Assembly (NCBI RefSeq): GCF_041146795.1
Contig: NC_135179.1
Span: 13,141,047-13,205,046, forward strand
Source: Maylandia zebra
Lineage: Eukaryota; Chordata; Actinopteri; Cichliformes; Cichlidae
Direction: 5' to 3'
Length of the DNA stretch: 64,000 nucleotides
This document shows positions 1 to 13,571 of the stretch, piece by piece. A program made the position numbers and the translations under genes. How positions within the stretch are numbered: position 1 is the stretch's first letter; each line of letters begins with the position of its first letter. Under the pieces are notes generated by a model. The model was given only the letters and a program-made list of their open reading frames with translations, was not told the origin of the DNA and searched no databases.

Positions 1-3000
1 AAGCCTCCATACCATCTCTCTAGAGAGCAGTACGTCAAGCTACATCCATCTTTTTTTTCCTCTTCTAGCTTTCCATCAGCAGACTTAATAATTTAAGGGA
101 TGAGAAGTTTTTTTTGATTTTATTCAAACTCTGCAATAAGTATACTACAGCATAAGGGATGTCAAGGAAGATGTAATGTTTCTGGTGGGATTCTTATCAA
201 TATTTTTACTAATTGTACTCATGCACTAACCTTACAATCCAAAGTCACGAGATTCATTTTCATTTTCTGTCTTTCTAACGAAAATACTGTTAGGTCATTT
301 TTCAAAGTGGCACATTTTAAGCAGTGTTTAAGTTGAAGGGGTTGAAAGCAACAACTATATTACCTCATGTGGGACTGAACAAAAACAATAACATCATAAA
401 AATAAACAAATCTGTAGCCTACTACACTACTTTCCATAACTCAACTGACACATTATCCCTGTCTGAAGAGCACAGTATGTCATCCAGCCTGCTCTACTGT
501 GTGAGAATAAAGCTCTGAAGTGTATGGGCCACCCCAGCCATGCCCATTCAACCTCTATCTTAAAGCAGTTTTACCATCAACTCAGTCATTTAGGAACTGT
601 GTCAACCAACTAAATTACATTTTAAAAACGAAAATGCACAGCCTAAGCAACTTCACACAGCACTGAATCAAAACCAAAGTGCAACCTCATTTGCATATAT
701 TGACTGAGTCTAGAGTCTCACTGGAGTAATAACTAGGCCAGTCATCTGGACAGAGCAGTTGTGGGTCATAGCTGTGTCCCTGAAGAGATTAACAGAGTGC
801 CATTAGAGAAGGCTAATAGAATGAGACAGGGTTGCAAGTAACGCTGGCGCTAGACTAATGTGTATTGAGTGAAAGCAATACTGGGAAGAGCTGCACTGAT
901 GTTAAAGGATGCTAATCCAATGACAAAGCACTGAGAATTTGGTAATGTTCTATACTAAAACGTGGCAGATCAAATGACAGAGTGCAACAGAGGAAACAGT
1001 GAGTGCAAGAGAGGGGAGCAAGATAAGGTGTGGCAAGCCACGGCACTGAGATCTACAGCTAGACCACAACAAGCAAAGACAAAATCACATCATCACATCA
1101 GTGCATCTTTCAGTGAGACTCATCTAATCTATTCCCTAATGTGCATCACAGAAAAGTAGATTAAAAACTATTACCTTAACTTGGTGAATTTATGTTGAGT
1201 TGTTCATCATTTTTATCCCCAAATTAATCAACAAGGGGAGAAATAAATGCAGTCAAGTGGATCTACACTTTGTTTCCTCCATCATCTAAACTGAAAGTAA
1301 GGTAGCAGCAAAAGAAAGTAGAGCACAGGAAAAGGAAGACACCCTTCAAAGGTTGAGCTGTATGCTGCCCTGCTCTGTCTTTGCATGTGTGCCTGAGTAT
1401 GCGTGTAAAGTGACGTGTGTGGCGCGAGCGCTGATGGGTGTGTGGGTGGAGAGAACAGAGCCTTTATGAGGGCGTTAATATTTGATGGGGAATCTTTTAG
1501 GGATCCTACTCAGTGTGCTGTGAAAGGAGAGGAGAGCAGAGGAGAGAAAACACACCAAAAATATGATCCGCAATATGTTAAAAAGACCAAAGTCACATAA
1601 TCGCCCCCAACACAGGAAGGCTTATCTACAAGCTGAAGAAGCAATTTACAGAATGCTGCCCTATGCTATCATGAGATCACCAGAGGGAATAATCAAGGAA
1701 ACAGATCCTGCCTCCAGTAAAGAGAAATATACTGTGGCTCTTGTAAAGCTCCACTGTGAATTCAATTTACTTCCACTCATTTCATGGTCAACACAGCATA
1801 CTGGTTCCATTCAGTCAACCATTTCTGTTAAGTGCTGGCAGTAAAACCATTCGAGCACTGCCACTTCATCCTGTTGTGTCTGTGATCTCACATGCCTTGA
1901 TAAGTCCCAGCATGGAGTCTAAAGCAATGGTCATTATAACAGCAGCAGAACTGGAGGCTAACATACAGGATTTCTAAAGCATAAATAAGGTTTTACTTTG
2001 TTTCACTCAACGCTTTTGCCAGATGGCTCAATATAAATCAGCTGCTCTGCCTGTATGTAATTACACCAGAGGTGCAAAGTAGATAACTGTCAAGCTATTT
2101 TGAGCCAAAAATACTTTCTATTAAGGCTGAATGGCAGTTGAGGATACTGTTGTGATGCGACACTGATTTGGGATATATTTTAAACATTCAACCATCACAC
2201 TGCCAAAGAAAGTCTGAACCAAACTGAGTCATACTGCTGACTAGTCACGACACACAGAGACACCTTTTGAAAAGTTCTCATAATCTACCCTGAGTCATCC
2301 TTTACAAAAACACCCCTTTCTGAGGTGTGGAAGTCTTGGTGGCACTTATATAACTCTAATTATGTTCTCTATCATAACAGGACAGATGTCAGCTCTCCCA
2401 TTCTACCAACACCAAGCTGTATATTCGAGGTTTGGTATATACGTTTGACATGCATAGAGGGACATTTCTCTGTCTTCTCCCTCCCTCCTTACATGACCTT
2501 CACTTGAACCATCCTGTGAGAACACTGCAGTGCAGCTGACAGCCCCATTTAATTCCCAACTTATGATTGGCCACAAGGGTGAGAACGGCTGATAAGTGTC
2601 ACCAAGCAACAGCGCAGATGTCAGTCATTGTCAGCGAGGTCATTAGAGCTGTTCAAAAGCAGTCAGAGGCTGGTTTTTGAAGTAAGTCCACATAAAACCA
2701 TATTACTGTGTGGTCACACAAGCTAGGCACTGAATAACTATACCACTGGGCGACCTGCAGTTTCAATTTAGTCATAAACGAGTAAAAATGTGGCTCAAAT
2801 GAAGTCACTGCACAGTGAGGGGTTTCTGTCAGGGACGTATTTACACCTACGATAAAGCCCGGAGGGTTTCAGTGCAATTTAGCGTTGCACTTGACTAACA
2901 CTATCCCTCTAGATTAATCCTAACCTGGATTTTTCTGCTGGTACAAGGCATATGTGAAATCACTAGCACGAAATTAGTCATAAACAGGTATCCAGTGCTG

Positions 3001-3514
3001 CACTGAAAACAACCTCCTTGCTTTGGTTGCTAGCAGGTTGCTGTGGTCACATTAGATTGCATGGAAGATGCTGACTTGTCTGTAAATACACACAATCTGC
3101 ACAATCCACCAAGCACAACCTGTACTTTTAAAGTAAACATTCTCCATTTCTGGTTTCTGGTGCATTTTTTCAAGTTTTAACGCAGCTCCGGACAGCAAAT
3201 GGCATGTGTCTGCAGATAAACTTTAATGCAAACTATGGCCCAACGTGGCAATCTGCTAGCAACCAAAGCCATCACAAAGATATTTTTGGTGCAGTACCTC
3301 CTTTGAAACTGATTTCACCTTGTGACAGCTAGCAACCTCCAGAAACCACTCACCATCCAGGTGAAGAACCGGTAAACATTTCTTCCAAGCAAGGGTGATA
3401 CAGACTGGTCAGTACACCTGTGTACTGAGGCCTTAATTACTAGATATGACACACATTTGATAACTTAAAGGTTGTAGTTGTTTTTTCTAACCCATTCATT
3501 AATTTTTTTTTCTT
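1..3514. other. AT-rich non-coding stretch, no gene seen
   Basis: I find no exon with good splice sites and protein-like translation on either strand; open frames are short and unrelated to anything I recognise. If the leftward promoter at about 8.2-8.85 kb is real, this stretch would lie in that gene's first intron or beyond. That is inference only. Confidence 0.4.
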
Positions 3515-3519
3515 TCATT

Positions 3520-3700
3520 TATCCAATTCAGGGTTGCTGATGGGCTGTAGCCTATCCCAGCTGCCATTGAACAAGAGGTGGGGTACACCCTGAACAGGTC
3601 GCCAGCCAACACAGAGAGACACGTAACCATTTACACTAACATCCACACCTATGGCCAATTTAGGTGATTTAGCCCATGTTATTCTCTGGATGATATCAGA
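3520..3700. repeat. Degenerate teleost interspersed repeat
   Basis: The segment resembles a diverged copy of a widespread fish repeat in which a phrase like 'cagggttgctgatgggctg...cctatcccagctgcc' is followed by 'gggtacaccctgaacaggtcgccagcc' and ends near 'ggccaattta'. I recall this pattern from many teleost genomes but cannot assign the family (a LINE 3' tail is possible). The open frame across it on the minus strand is a by-product. Confidence 0.45.
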
Positions 3701-6700
3701 GCAATGGCATAACACTCTTTACTTTATCAACAACTCTTAAAACAGACATGGGTTCTCAAAATTTCCAGCTTATCTTAGGGCCTCCCCCATGAAGTCGTTG
3801 ACTGGAACAGTCAGTTAGAAGAATCCCACCTAAAAAAAACCTGTTCCTCAGTAAACTGAGCCTTCACCCACACAAGGGGCGAAGGCTGATGATGTGAAGT
3901 GAAGTGGATATGCTGCTACCCACATGACATATGAACAGAGTATTCTCTTCATCTGTCTCAAGTAAGCTTGCTAGAAAATTAACAAAGAACACAGGGCATA
4001 CACACTTTACAATGTTACTTCCTGGCACTAGACTTTATTTGCTGTATACATAATGTTTGGCACAGCTACGCTATCTTGTGGAAGAAGGGGATTCTCATTG
4101 TACACAAAAGAGCAAAGAGCAAAAACAACTCTGACTCATGCACCACTTTGCTGAGAGAATAAGCACAAAAAGCACATTTTGTAGATGCAAACAGGCCTGC
4201 TGTACCCTATACCACCTCTAACCTCTTCCTTACTAACCCTCATGGGACATACATAGCAGAAAGAAATCAAGATAGGAGAGAACTGTGGCTTTTAAAAAAT
4301 AAAGCAATGTTTTCCATGACAGCCAACAGAAAGGTCGCAAAGATGAGACATACGTCTAAACAGTAAGCTTTTAATAGTTGTTCCTATTGGATTTATCCCG
4401 TGAATGGATGGTACAATGCTATTAGGTCAGCTTCCTCTATGACCCACTTCCCTCTTTCCTGTGCCGCCTCCTTTTCTACTCACTCTATCAGGCTGGCTGT
4501 CTCAACAAACACTTCTCCCAATCACTACTTTTTTTCTTTAGACAGCACATTTTTATTTAGTAGTTATCAAACAGTCTCTGTAAAACCAGGTAGAACAAAG
4601 CATCCACATATCAAATGCGGCCACTGCTGGCAGTTAACGTTCGCAAAATGCTTTGTGTCCATTTTCTCATCGTCTGTAAATATTAAGTCAACTAGAGGGG
4701 AACCAATCTAAAAGAGTCCTGAGATAATAGAGAAACATTTCCATTCACCTCAGGAGCTTTGTGGAATAAAGTGAATGGATACTCGTACTTCTATGTCCCC
4801 CTGCTGTGTAATTTTCTTTGAAAAACAGAAAGGCACCACAGCACAATGAAATCCATTATCTGCTCAAGTAAGATGATGCTATTGCGGCTGTGCCTGCCAC
4901 GCAAACAAGAGTATCTGAATATCACATTCATGTCTGTGCAGGTAATTGCCGAGGCTGACATTTAGAACTGCATTTCTTTTTCCCTTTAAGGAGGGTATGA
5001 GTAATGAGTCAGATCTCACAATTACACAACCATCAGATCCAGAAAAGGAAATGCACTATGTAAAATAATACTACTTATAAAGTGAAAGTTTCCCTAGGGA
5101 AATAAAAGTTTAAGAGTGACATGATATGGCACTGCTTAAAGGCTAAAAAGGGACGATGTGCCAAATGAAACTGGTGCAGTAACATGAGTACAGAAACACT
5201 CGGGCAGCTTTCATGAAATGGGCACTGCTCTGGAAATAAGCCATCGTGTCTGAGAATAACACCCATTTTCAGCAGTTGCTTGCAAATTACAGCCAGTCCC
5301 ATATGGTAATTGAGAATGACTCAGCAGTGATTGTGGAGGCAGGCAGAGAGCAAATGTTCAACCTCATAACAGAGTCCACAATCCTCAGCACATGGCCGGT
5401 GTCTGATCCTGGGGACATAACCACTCTATATCACATGACTCAAAGCCTTGAAGGATTACCGAAGGAGACTTAAGAGTTTGAAGGAGAGTGATCGCACGAC
5501 CTGTTGTAGTGAAAGTTAAAATCGATTATATCACCTGATGCCAAACTGAGAGTAACTAAAGGAAGGCCATACAATCCATGCACAATTCATTCAAATATTC
5601 AGATTTTGATTTGTTTGGTATTCATGTGGTTTCAGTTTGTCACTCACTTTTCCATGGCTCACACACATAAGCTCATTTGTTTCCAGGAACTATTATGTTA
5701 AAAGTTACTTGTGTGTCCCACATAACCAAATGAGCAAAATTTAACAATAATTCATTCATTTTTTTAATTTATTCAGTAATTATTGTACTTGGCAGGTCAG
5801 CAGGACTTTTTAGGGGGGGCTGTAGATGAACGTAGCACATGTCAACAGAGACAAATACCAAACATGCTTAAAAAAAGCTTAGAAAACTGTCTAACTATTT
5901 TTTTAGATGCTGATTTTCCATAAACTCTGATATTATTCAAAAGATAAACACCAGAAATGTTAATTTATGCAGTTCTGTTGTTTTCTCTGTCATCCTGACA
6001 CCAGGATCATGCTACAAACGAAACAGCATATTCTGTGTTTTGTTAAACTTGTAATGAATGTACAGTATACACATTTAGTAGGTTAAAAGTTATAACAATG
6101 TTTTTTGTTTTGTTTTTATGTCATAGAAAGCAAAGTGTGGCACTTTGTCACACTGACTCACTGAAACACATGAACCGACCACTCTAAACACAGCCTTTGC
6201 TTTTCCACATATGCCACATGGATCTGTCTGCTGTAAAACATACCACTTCCATTTTAAGTCAATATCTTAATAATATTATGACATCATCCAGCCAGCAATT
6301 ACACACATCTGCTGTCAACGCCCTGCACTGTGTTCATAATTATGCCTGGTTAAATACAATTTTTGGAGAAAAAGAACACAAGGGCTCTTCAACCAACTGA
6401 ACCACTCCCAAACACTTAACTGATTTTATTTACTGATGCTTTATAGAAGAGAAAATATCAACCTACACAAGAAATTTCCAGCACATTACCTTCTAGTGCA
6501 TGCAAAATTAGGATTTATCTCCCAACTCAGCCATATGATCGTTCATTCTTATTCTCTCAGTATTTCGACGTTGTCTTTTCATACTTTCAAAAGCTTTCCC
6601 TAAAGATGCCTAAAAGGGCCTTGCTGATCTTTGAAGGACACTTTAACTCCAAGGACTCTGTGTTTATCCATCAGAGATTCTGTGTCAACACTTTACTACG

Positions 6701-8184
6701 TATGGAGCTATTCCAATCCTGTAAACATCTGCAGTCTTACCGAGGGAATAACAGAACTGATAAGCGTGGCTAAGTATAGCTCTAATGACAGGCCACATAC
6801 AGCGAGAGAAGAGGGCAAAGAGGATCAGAGAAAAGTCAAAGTCAAATCAAGTTCCTTGGCTCTATGAGGAACACACATGAAAACCTGCACAATGTGGTTG
6901 AGCATAAATGTCAGAAAACCAGAGATGTGGACTAAGTATAACACCCACAGCAGACAGGACTGGAAACAGCTCATGTCTTAAAGTATAAGGAGTTGTGTAG
7001 GGCTCATCTTGCTTAACGCTTACGTCTTCATCCTCCACCTGTGATTTCTGGTATTACTGTATAAATAACACTTATCTGTGCTGTACATAGTGATTTTTCA
7101 GCATTTTACGACCCTGTCACCCTCGAGGTTGCACTTCAAGAGCGCTATGGTGTCTTGGAATGACTGCTACTCCCAGGGTAGTGGGACAAATGTGTGATTT
7201 CACAAACAGCCACATTACAAAATACACTGACGCTGACAGTTAAGGCAGGCCAAAGAGACACAGCAGTTTGGGTGGTCCACTCTTCAGCAGACGTTCAGCT
7301 GTTGTAGAGTGGAATCAGATTGTAAACACACCCTCAGCCAAGGTGGCGCTCCAGGATCCTAGCCAACAGGTGTCCAACGTACACACTCATGGATCAGCAT
7401 GTGCGTTCGTGTTTGTGTGTGCGTGACCCCACCCTAACACCGGACAAACCAGACTGATGTTCATCTCGCTTACACTAAGGGCAATCGGTCACGCCTTATC
7501 CTAATGTGTACTGGCGCTGATGCCACGGCGCTTTACACTGTCTGGCCTGTTATAGATCACAGCCTAAAATGGCACACACACACACACCTCATGGTAAAGA
7601 CTTGAACTGTCAGCAACTACAGTCGAGGTATAAAAATATGAATTTGAAGGCTCCACTGCACGGTCGCTTATAAAAACCCTGCTTGAATTTACACCCTTGT
7701 CTGCTGCATGTAACTTTAAGATCATCTATGAGTCATCTTCAGTTACCCTTAATTCCTGGCATGTCCATGAGCAAGGTATCTCAATGGTAAATCTCAAGGA
7801 AGCCAGATTTCCCTTTAAGCATTAACTATTTAGGTACCCAACAGGCTGTGAGACACTTGACAAGCAGCAGTGCTCCAGAGTAGCTAAAAATTCCAATTTC
7901 TGTTTGTATTATGCAATAAAGAACATTCCTATGGTGCACAAAGGTCTTATCATCCTTATTCACGGTACAGTGACTCTCACGGCATGTTATGACTGTGGAG
8001 GGTGTTGTTGGAAAGCATGGCCTCCTCTGCCTCACAGATGAAGACCAATTCACATCTTTGAAAATAAGGGCTCTATAGGCACACATACTGGAAACAATTT
8101 CTATTGTTGTCACGTCATTTCACAGCTAAAACAAGACTTGTGTAAGCTAATACGGACTGTCCATTGGACTGTCATTAGACTTAC
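3701..8184. other. Non-coding stretch, possible first intron of a leftward gene
   Basis: No supported exon on either strand. The right edge abuts a good minus-strand splice donor at 8183-8185, so this could be intron 1 of a gene transcribed leftwards. There is a short CA run near 7573-7586. The longest open frame (7826-8113, minus) has no recognisable protein features. Confidence 0.35.
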
Positions 8185-8860
8185 CTAAATGATGCCGTTA
8201 CAAGCGTGTTTATCGCCTCGTGGTTGGTTGAGGGAACCGTCTACTTGTTCGTTGTCTTTTAAACAACATGGTGTTACAAAGTGAGCGGCCGAGAAGAGGT
8301 AGCAAGTCCTACAGTTTCGCGTTTGAAACTAGCTCACCGCGGAGATGCACTGGTGAAGTTAAGGCTAGCCCGTAGCCTGTAATCATGACACAAGTTTAAC
8401 GGTTATCGCTACAGCCGATGCATCACAAAGAGTTATTTGTACTAAACAAATCAGCAAGCTTACACTAAGTGCTTGAAGAGAGCTTATAAATAAATAAATT
8501 TAAAAAAATCGTCTTTCTCTTTAGTATTTCCAGCATACCGTTAAAAACAGCCCGAAGCAACTGTACCACTATCCGTGAGTTACACTGACAGCAAACATCG
8601 ACCAACTGATGATACCGACACTGACAACGGGTCGTCCGCAAAGCGGCAGGCGAGCTTTAACGACAACACGGCCATGTGGACCGAAAGAAATCCTCACACG
8701 AAGCAACACCTGGGCTTGTAAATAAACTAACCACAGCAGGAACCCCCCGCAAAGTTCAGTGTACAGACGGAGTCCCCCCAAAGCGCCTTCTCATTCGACA
8801 TCCTCCCCTCGCTTTCGAGGGGGCGGAGCGTGTAGATGTCACCTGGGACTTTGCACGCTA
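8185..8860 (-). promoter_or_regulatory. CpG-rich promoter and possible non-coding first exon of a leftward gene
   Basis: This segment is more GC- and CpG-rich than its AT-rich surroundings. Read on the minus strand it ends at plus position 8185 in 'ag' followed by gtaagt, a near-consensus splice donor. No convincing coding frame crosses it, so a non-coding 5' UTR exon is the simplest reading. A clustered GC-box-like element (cgccccctcg on the minus strand) lies near 8810-8830. The downstream gene is outside the window or hidden in the leftward non-coding DNA. A bidirectional or plus-strand promoter is also possible. Confidence 0.35.
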
Positions 8861-11800
8861 ATCTGCAAGCTTGGGTTGCATCTCTCTTTGCTAGGTGTTA
8901 TTGAAGTCCTGTGAGTCAATTTCTGTCTCTGGCATTAATTTAATTCGCTCTTATGAGTTTATATTAAGTTGTAAGCTTTCAAATAAAAAGTAAACTACAG
9001 CTTGGTAGCCGCACGTGTGACGTCAGACCCATAGCTGAGCGTGCAGGGCTGTGCTAAATCTGTTTACTAGCCACAAAGGACACTACGTTTGCACCAATGA
9101 CTGTAGAAAATAGTTTTCTATTTCCCTTTCAGAATGGCGGTTCAAAACAAAAGGGGGGTTTTAAAGGCCCAAGTTTCTGAAAGGGAAATAGTATTAAGTG
9201 TATTTTTCCCAGTTGGCAAGACAAACTGAATCTTAAGTGTTAAACTTACAGGGGGCTGAGTGGATGTGCAAAATTTGCGATTTTACTCTTTTTTCTTTTT
9301 CTTAATAAAATGTACTGCTAATTGCTTAAAATAATTCTACCTCTGAGAAAACTGAGAAATGATTCCTTGAATTACTACTTATTACAACTAAGGTATGGAG
9401 AAGAACCTCTCTGAATACACAATGCATTAAACCTTGAAGCAGGAGCAGAAGACCACATTTCTTCTGCAAGATTCAGATTGTACGGTGATGGTGGTGTAAT
9501 GTGTGGAGATATTTTTTGGCACATGTTGGGCCTCTTAGTGACAAGTGAACATCATTTAAACAACACAGCCTGCCTGAGTAATGTTGCTGACCATGTCCAT
9601 CCCGTTATAACGACTGTGTACTAACTGTGGTCTTATCAGTGTACAAAGCTTAAATAATCTCAAACTGATTTCTTGAACATGACAGTGAGTTCACTCACTC
9701 ACATGACTTCCTTTGAACTCTAGTGGACTTTATTGAATCTATATTACCAAGAACTGAAGCAGTTTAAAAGGCAACGAGGTGTTATTCAACAGCTGACGTT
9801 CCCTAAACTATGTAAAAGCTTGGCCTGCCTCAATAACACTCTGGATAAAGACCTGCAACACAATTTAGCACACTCAAGTGTCACTGTGCTTTGAGGGCTC
9901 AGGTGGAGTAGCAAAACACTATTTAAGAACCAGTCCATTTGCTATTTACCATGTCAACTTTTTCCATTATCACAGTTAAGTAGTGGAAACTGAAAAATCA
10001 GAATGCAAGCCAGAAAGTGAAATAGTTTTTCTTACATGAGACTACATCCACATTTGTATGATGTGAACTCAAATAAATGAAAAGGTTAAAGGTCATTAAC
10101 TGAAACCCAAGGGAGTGTGGATCTGAAAATGAAAGTTAAGATAAAGAACATAGTGGGTGTTTATAGTGGTACACATTTTAATTGTTTGAGCATCTGTGTG
10201 CTTGGAGATAATCATCTGAAAGAAAACACAAAGATGATCAGAATGAGCATCATCAGCCTTCATTTTAGATACATTTAGAATCTTGGAGATGATCAAATGC
10301 AGCATTATGAGTGGGCTTCATCACATTTGTCATCCACCAGTCCTTATTTATCCAGAATACAACTCAGTTCTTTCCAACAGCTGTGCGGTTAAAATTTACA
10401 AAATACCAATAGCTTGTTAGTCAAAATCCATGCACATTAAAGACAACTGTTCATCAAATTCCAAGAAAAATAATTCTATTGTTCTTTTTCACTGTAATAA
10501 ATGATAGACAACCATAAATAACTTCATAAATAAGTTACATGTCAGGAATGAAAGCCTTCCTCAGCTTGTTAGACCTTGACGCCCTAAGAAAATAAATCAT
10601 GGATGCAGTTTTAGAGGAAGCAGTATGACTGTAAAATTATGCATATCTCCAAACTTTCATCTAAAATGAAATATTAATTATTATCTTACGTTTCTGCTTG
10701 TATTTAAATGAATACAAATGAAGGTAATGCAAAACAATAAAAGCTATTTGAAGGGTTTATTTCATTTCTTTTTTCGTCACATAAATGTGTTCTTCTAATT
10801 GAGAATTTTAAAAAAACAGATGGTGTTTTGCTCTTTTTCGACACATAGTGATAAAATCTTTCAAAAGACATGGAGATTAAACAATTTAATTAACTATTTC
10901 TTGGACTCTGAAAAGTGCGCAGGGCTTATTGATCTCAGCAATCAAAGAGGCTTACTAAAGCTCAGCAGATCTGTACCGGAAAAACTAAATAAACTGCTTA
11001 AGCAACGTAAATCACCCACTGTGAACACTGCTGCAATGCAGAATCAACAGCACTAATCAGGGCTAAAAAAAAAAAAAAAAGTTTGCAATTAAATTGCTGC
11101 TCATGCAGGCTGAGACAGTGTCTCTTTAGAAAACTAAGCAGCTGGCAGAAGGAGTACAATGCTGGAATTCGGGTCTCTGCAATAGCTATGACACCATAAT
11201 TTTAGAATAACACCTTCACTATGGAGAGCCCACTGGAGGAACTGGGGGATGAGGGCCATTTTCCTCAAACCATTTCATTGCCTTCAGAGAGACTTTAGAG
11301 ACTTTTGGGCTTCGCTGCTGTTCTAATAACAGGTATTGTTCCCTGAATTTTTTTAGTCTATAACTAGTGCCTGTGCTTCTATTTTCTCTCCAGGCTGACA
11401 TCTCAAAGTGTAGAAAGCTTCTGCTCATCATGGCAGGAACCCCGATTTTCTGCACAGCTCACTTCTCCATCTGTATTCTGTCTGAGACCTTCCTTCTATA
11501 ACCACCCCAGTGGCTCTCTGGTAAAATAACAGTGATTTGATGGTGATTAATGCCTACTTTGCTGCTAAGAAGTTCTTAATTTTGAATGACTTATTCTGTC
11601 AAGAGGAACTAGATTTTATGCTTCTCTCTGAGAAGCATGAGAACGTCTCAGATTTCTTAAAACTACATTCAACACACTGTTCATTTTTCTCTGCACCACA
11701 GATTTCTAGTTGAGGAGGTTGAACTGCCAAAGAACTTTAAAAATAGACATTTTTGTGTCAGTTGACTTTTTCAGTCTCTAGTTACTCCATCAAGTTGATT

Positions 11801-13293
11801 ATAATTATAATTCTAGAAATTCACCCATTGTATGGTATTATAATATATAAGGAACCTGGTTCTGCTGCATATTTTCCCTTGGACTTTAAGACTTTAATTT
11901 TCTACCGTTGAAAGTAGGCAGAATTATGATAATCAGACATATCAACATTCCTGCTGAACATATATCAAACACTACTACTACTAAAGAGTCCTTCAGCATT
12001 ATAAACTCTTATTTTGGTTCCAAGTGTTCTTTTGTCCATCTAATAAGTTCAGCATTTGAAATCTTGAATGTTGAACTTAGCCCAGAGGGGAATATTTGAT
12101 TCCTCTCTGAGCTTTAACTCAGATGTAAAATGTATTTCCCATTCTTGTTTCTTTCATTTAAATTGCTTTTTTTATTTTGCTGATGGCTTCTGACTACTGA
12201 CATATTCTAGTAAGCAATCTCAAATTACTTCTATTTTACATTCTTTACAATGGTTCCCAAAATTAGAAATTGTTGAGCCCTAAATAGACATACTGTAGAG
12301 TATTTAGCCTACCTTATACTATATTGCTTTCTCACTCTGAAATCTTAAAAAAGACAGGTCTTCTATTGAGTCTTATTGGTATTTGCTTGAATTCATCTAT
12401 TCTGTGCCTTAAATTGCTTTTAATATTTTTATACTGCTATTAACTGTACTTTCTTGTATTTTTTTTGTGATTCATGCTATTTTTAAAAAATTATTTTAGT
12501 CTATTTTGTTGTATAGCACTTCATTGCTATTCGTCTGTGAACAGCACTTTATCATTAAACTTTTTGCTTACTTTCCATTCTGCCTCTCTGTCATGTCTCT
12601 CTACCTTTTTATTCTGTCTCTCAATCAACCCTGTCTCACTATTTCTATGACAGACAGACAAAGGGATGATTGAGAGATAGAAGCATGACAGACAGACAGA
12701 TTACAGAGTTAAACCATTTTCACACAAGAATTTTGGCCACTGTCAGGAGAGTCAGTTCAGGATTTGTCTGAAGTTTTCTTTTGTCACGTGTAGCACAACG
12801 TGTGTCTGCTTCAGACATTCTCCCACTACTGGAAATGCTGTCTGGTTTAGTTAAGGGAGCTTCAAGAATGCATGAGGCAGAACACATGACACCAACCAAC
12901 TTTAGCTCCAGCTGCACCATTCGCACTTTTTGCAATCTTTGCACTCAGAAGCTGAAGCAGAATCCATTTTATATTTGATTTTTTGTCAGACATTTGCAAG
13001 TGTACATATCTGTCTGTTGGGTGAACAAATGTTCTAGACTGTGAAAATGAATTTAGAGAAAGAAGCTGGACGTTAGATATAAGGATGCTACGTACATTTA
13101 AAGGCCTATGGATACAATTAAATAATTACTTCCTACTAACTTGATAATGAGCTGGTAAATGCATTTGGTGTTTTTAGGTTTTGCTTTTAATGTTGTTTCG
13201 TGACACAGTAAGCGTTCACTGTTAAATATCTTCAAAGGAAAATGAAACTAAAGTACATGACTGCTTTTTCTTTTCAAAAAATTTGTTTATCCA
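8861..13293. other. AT-rich intergenic DNA with two hairpin-forming inverted repeats
   Basis: No supported gene. Notable are a perfect 17-base inverted repeat (9118-9134 with 9175-9191) and an imperfect inverted repeat around 12580-12700 built on CTGTCTCTCAATCA / TGATTGAGAG and gacagacag tracts. The left part would contain the 3' UTR of the minus-strand gene whose stop codon is at 13294-13296. The frame at 10799-11056 (plus) looks non-protein-like. Confidence 0.4.
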
Positions 13294-13571
13294 TTAGTTT
13301 ACACAGTAGAATGGACACGTGGATTTACTGGCAAAGTCAGCTAGCATGTTTAAAGGTCCTTTTTCCTTTGAGGCCTTCAATCTTCTCTCTGGATTACTGC
13401 CTACAAAGTGCCTAGAAAAAGAAACACTTTTCCTAACAGAACATATTTTTTTACTTTAGTCAGAATCTAAATGGGAGGTTTTGAGGGTGTTAAAATCCAA
13501 ACTTCACCTTTGAATGAACTCAAAGGTGGATGCCATCTCCTCCTGGTATTTGAAGTTAAATACGTACAAGC
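13294..13571 (-). CDS. Two C-terminal exons of a minus-strand gene, SAMD3-like teleost family (tentative)
   Basis: Two exons join in phase on the minus strand. Exon A is 13508-13571 (64 bases), preceded by a poly-T tract and TGCAG and followed by GTGAAG. Exon B is 13411 down to the TAA at 13294-13296, preceded by TTTCTTTTTCTAG. The joined peptide begins LYVFNFKYQEEMASTFEFIQ (20 residues) and continues 39 residues to the stop with a VGSNPERRLK motif. I recall similar C-termini (a 'Y-x-FN-x-Y-x-x-x-x-x-x-TLEFIQR...GINPE' pattern) in a multicopy teleost family annotated as sterile-alpha-motif-domain-containing protein 3-like; function unknown. Exon A needs one base from an upstream exon, which I could not find before the chromovirus at 14887. 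It may be a gene fragment. Confidence 0.45.
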
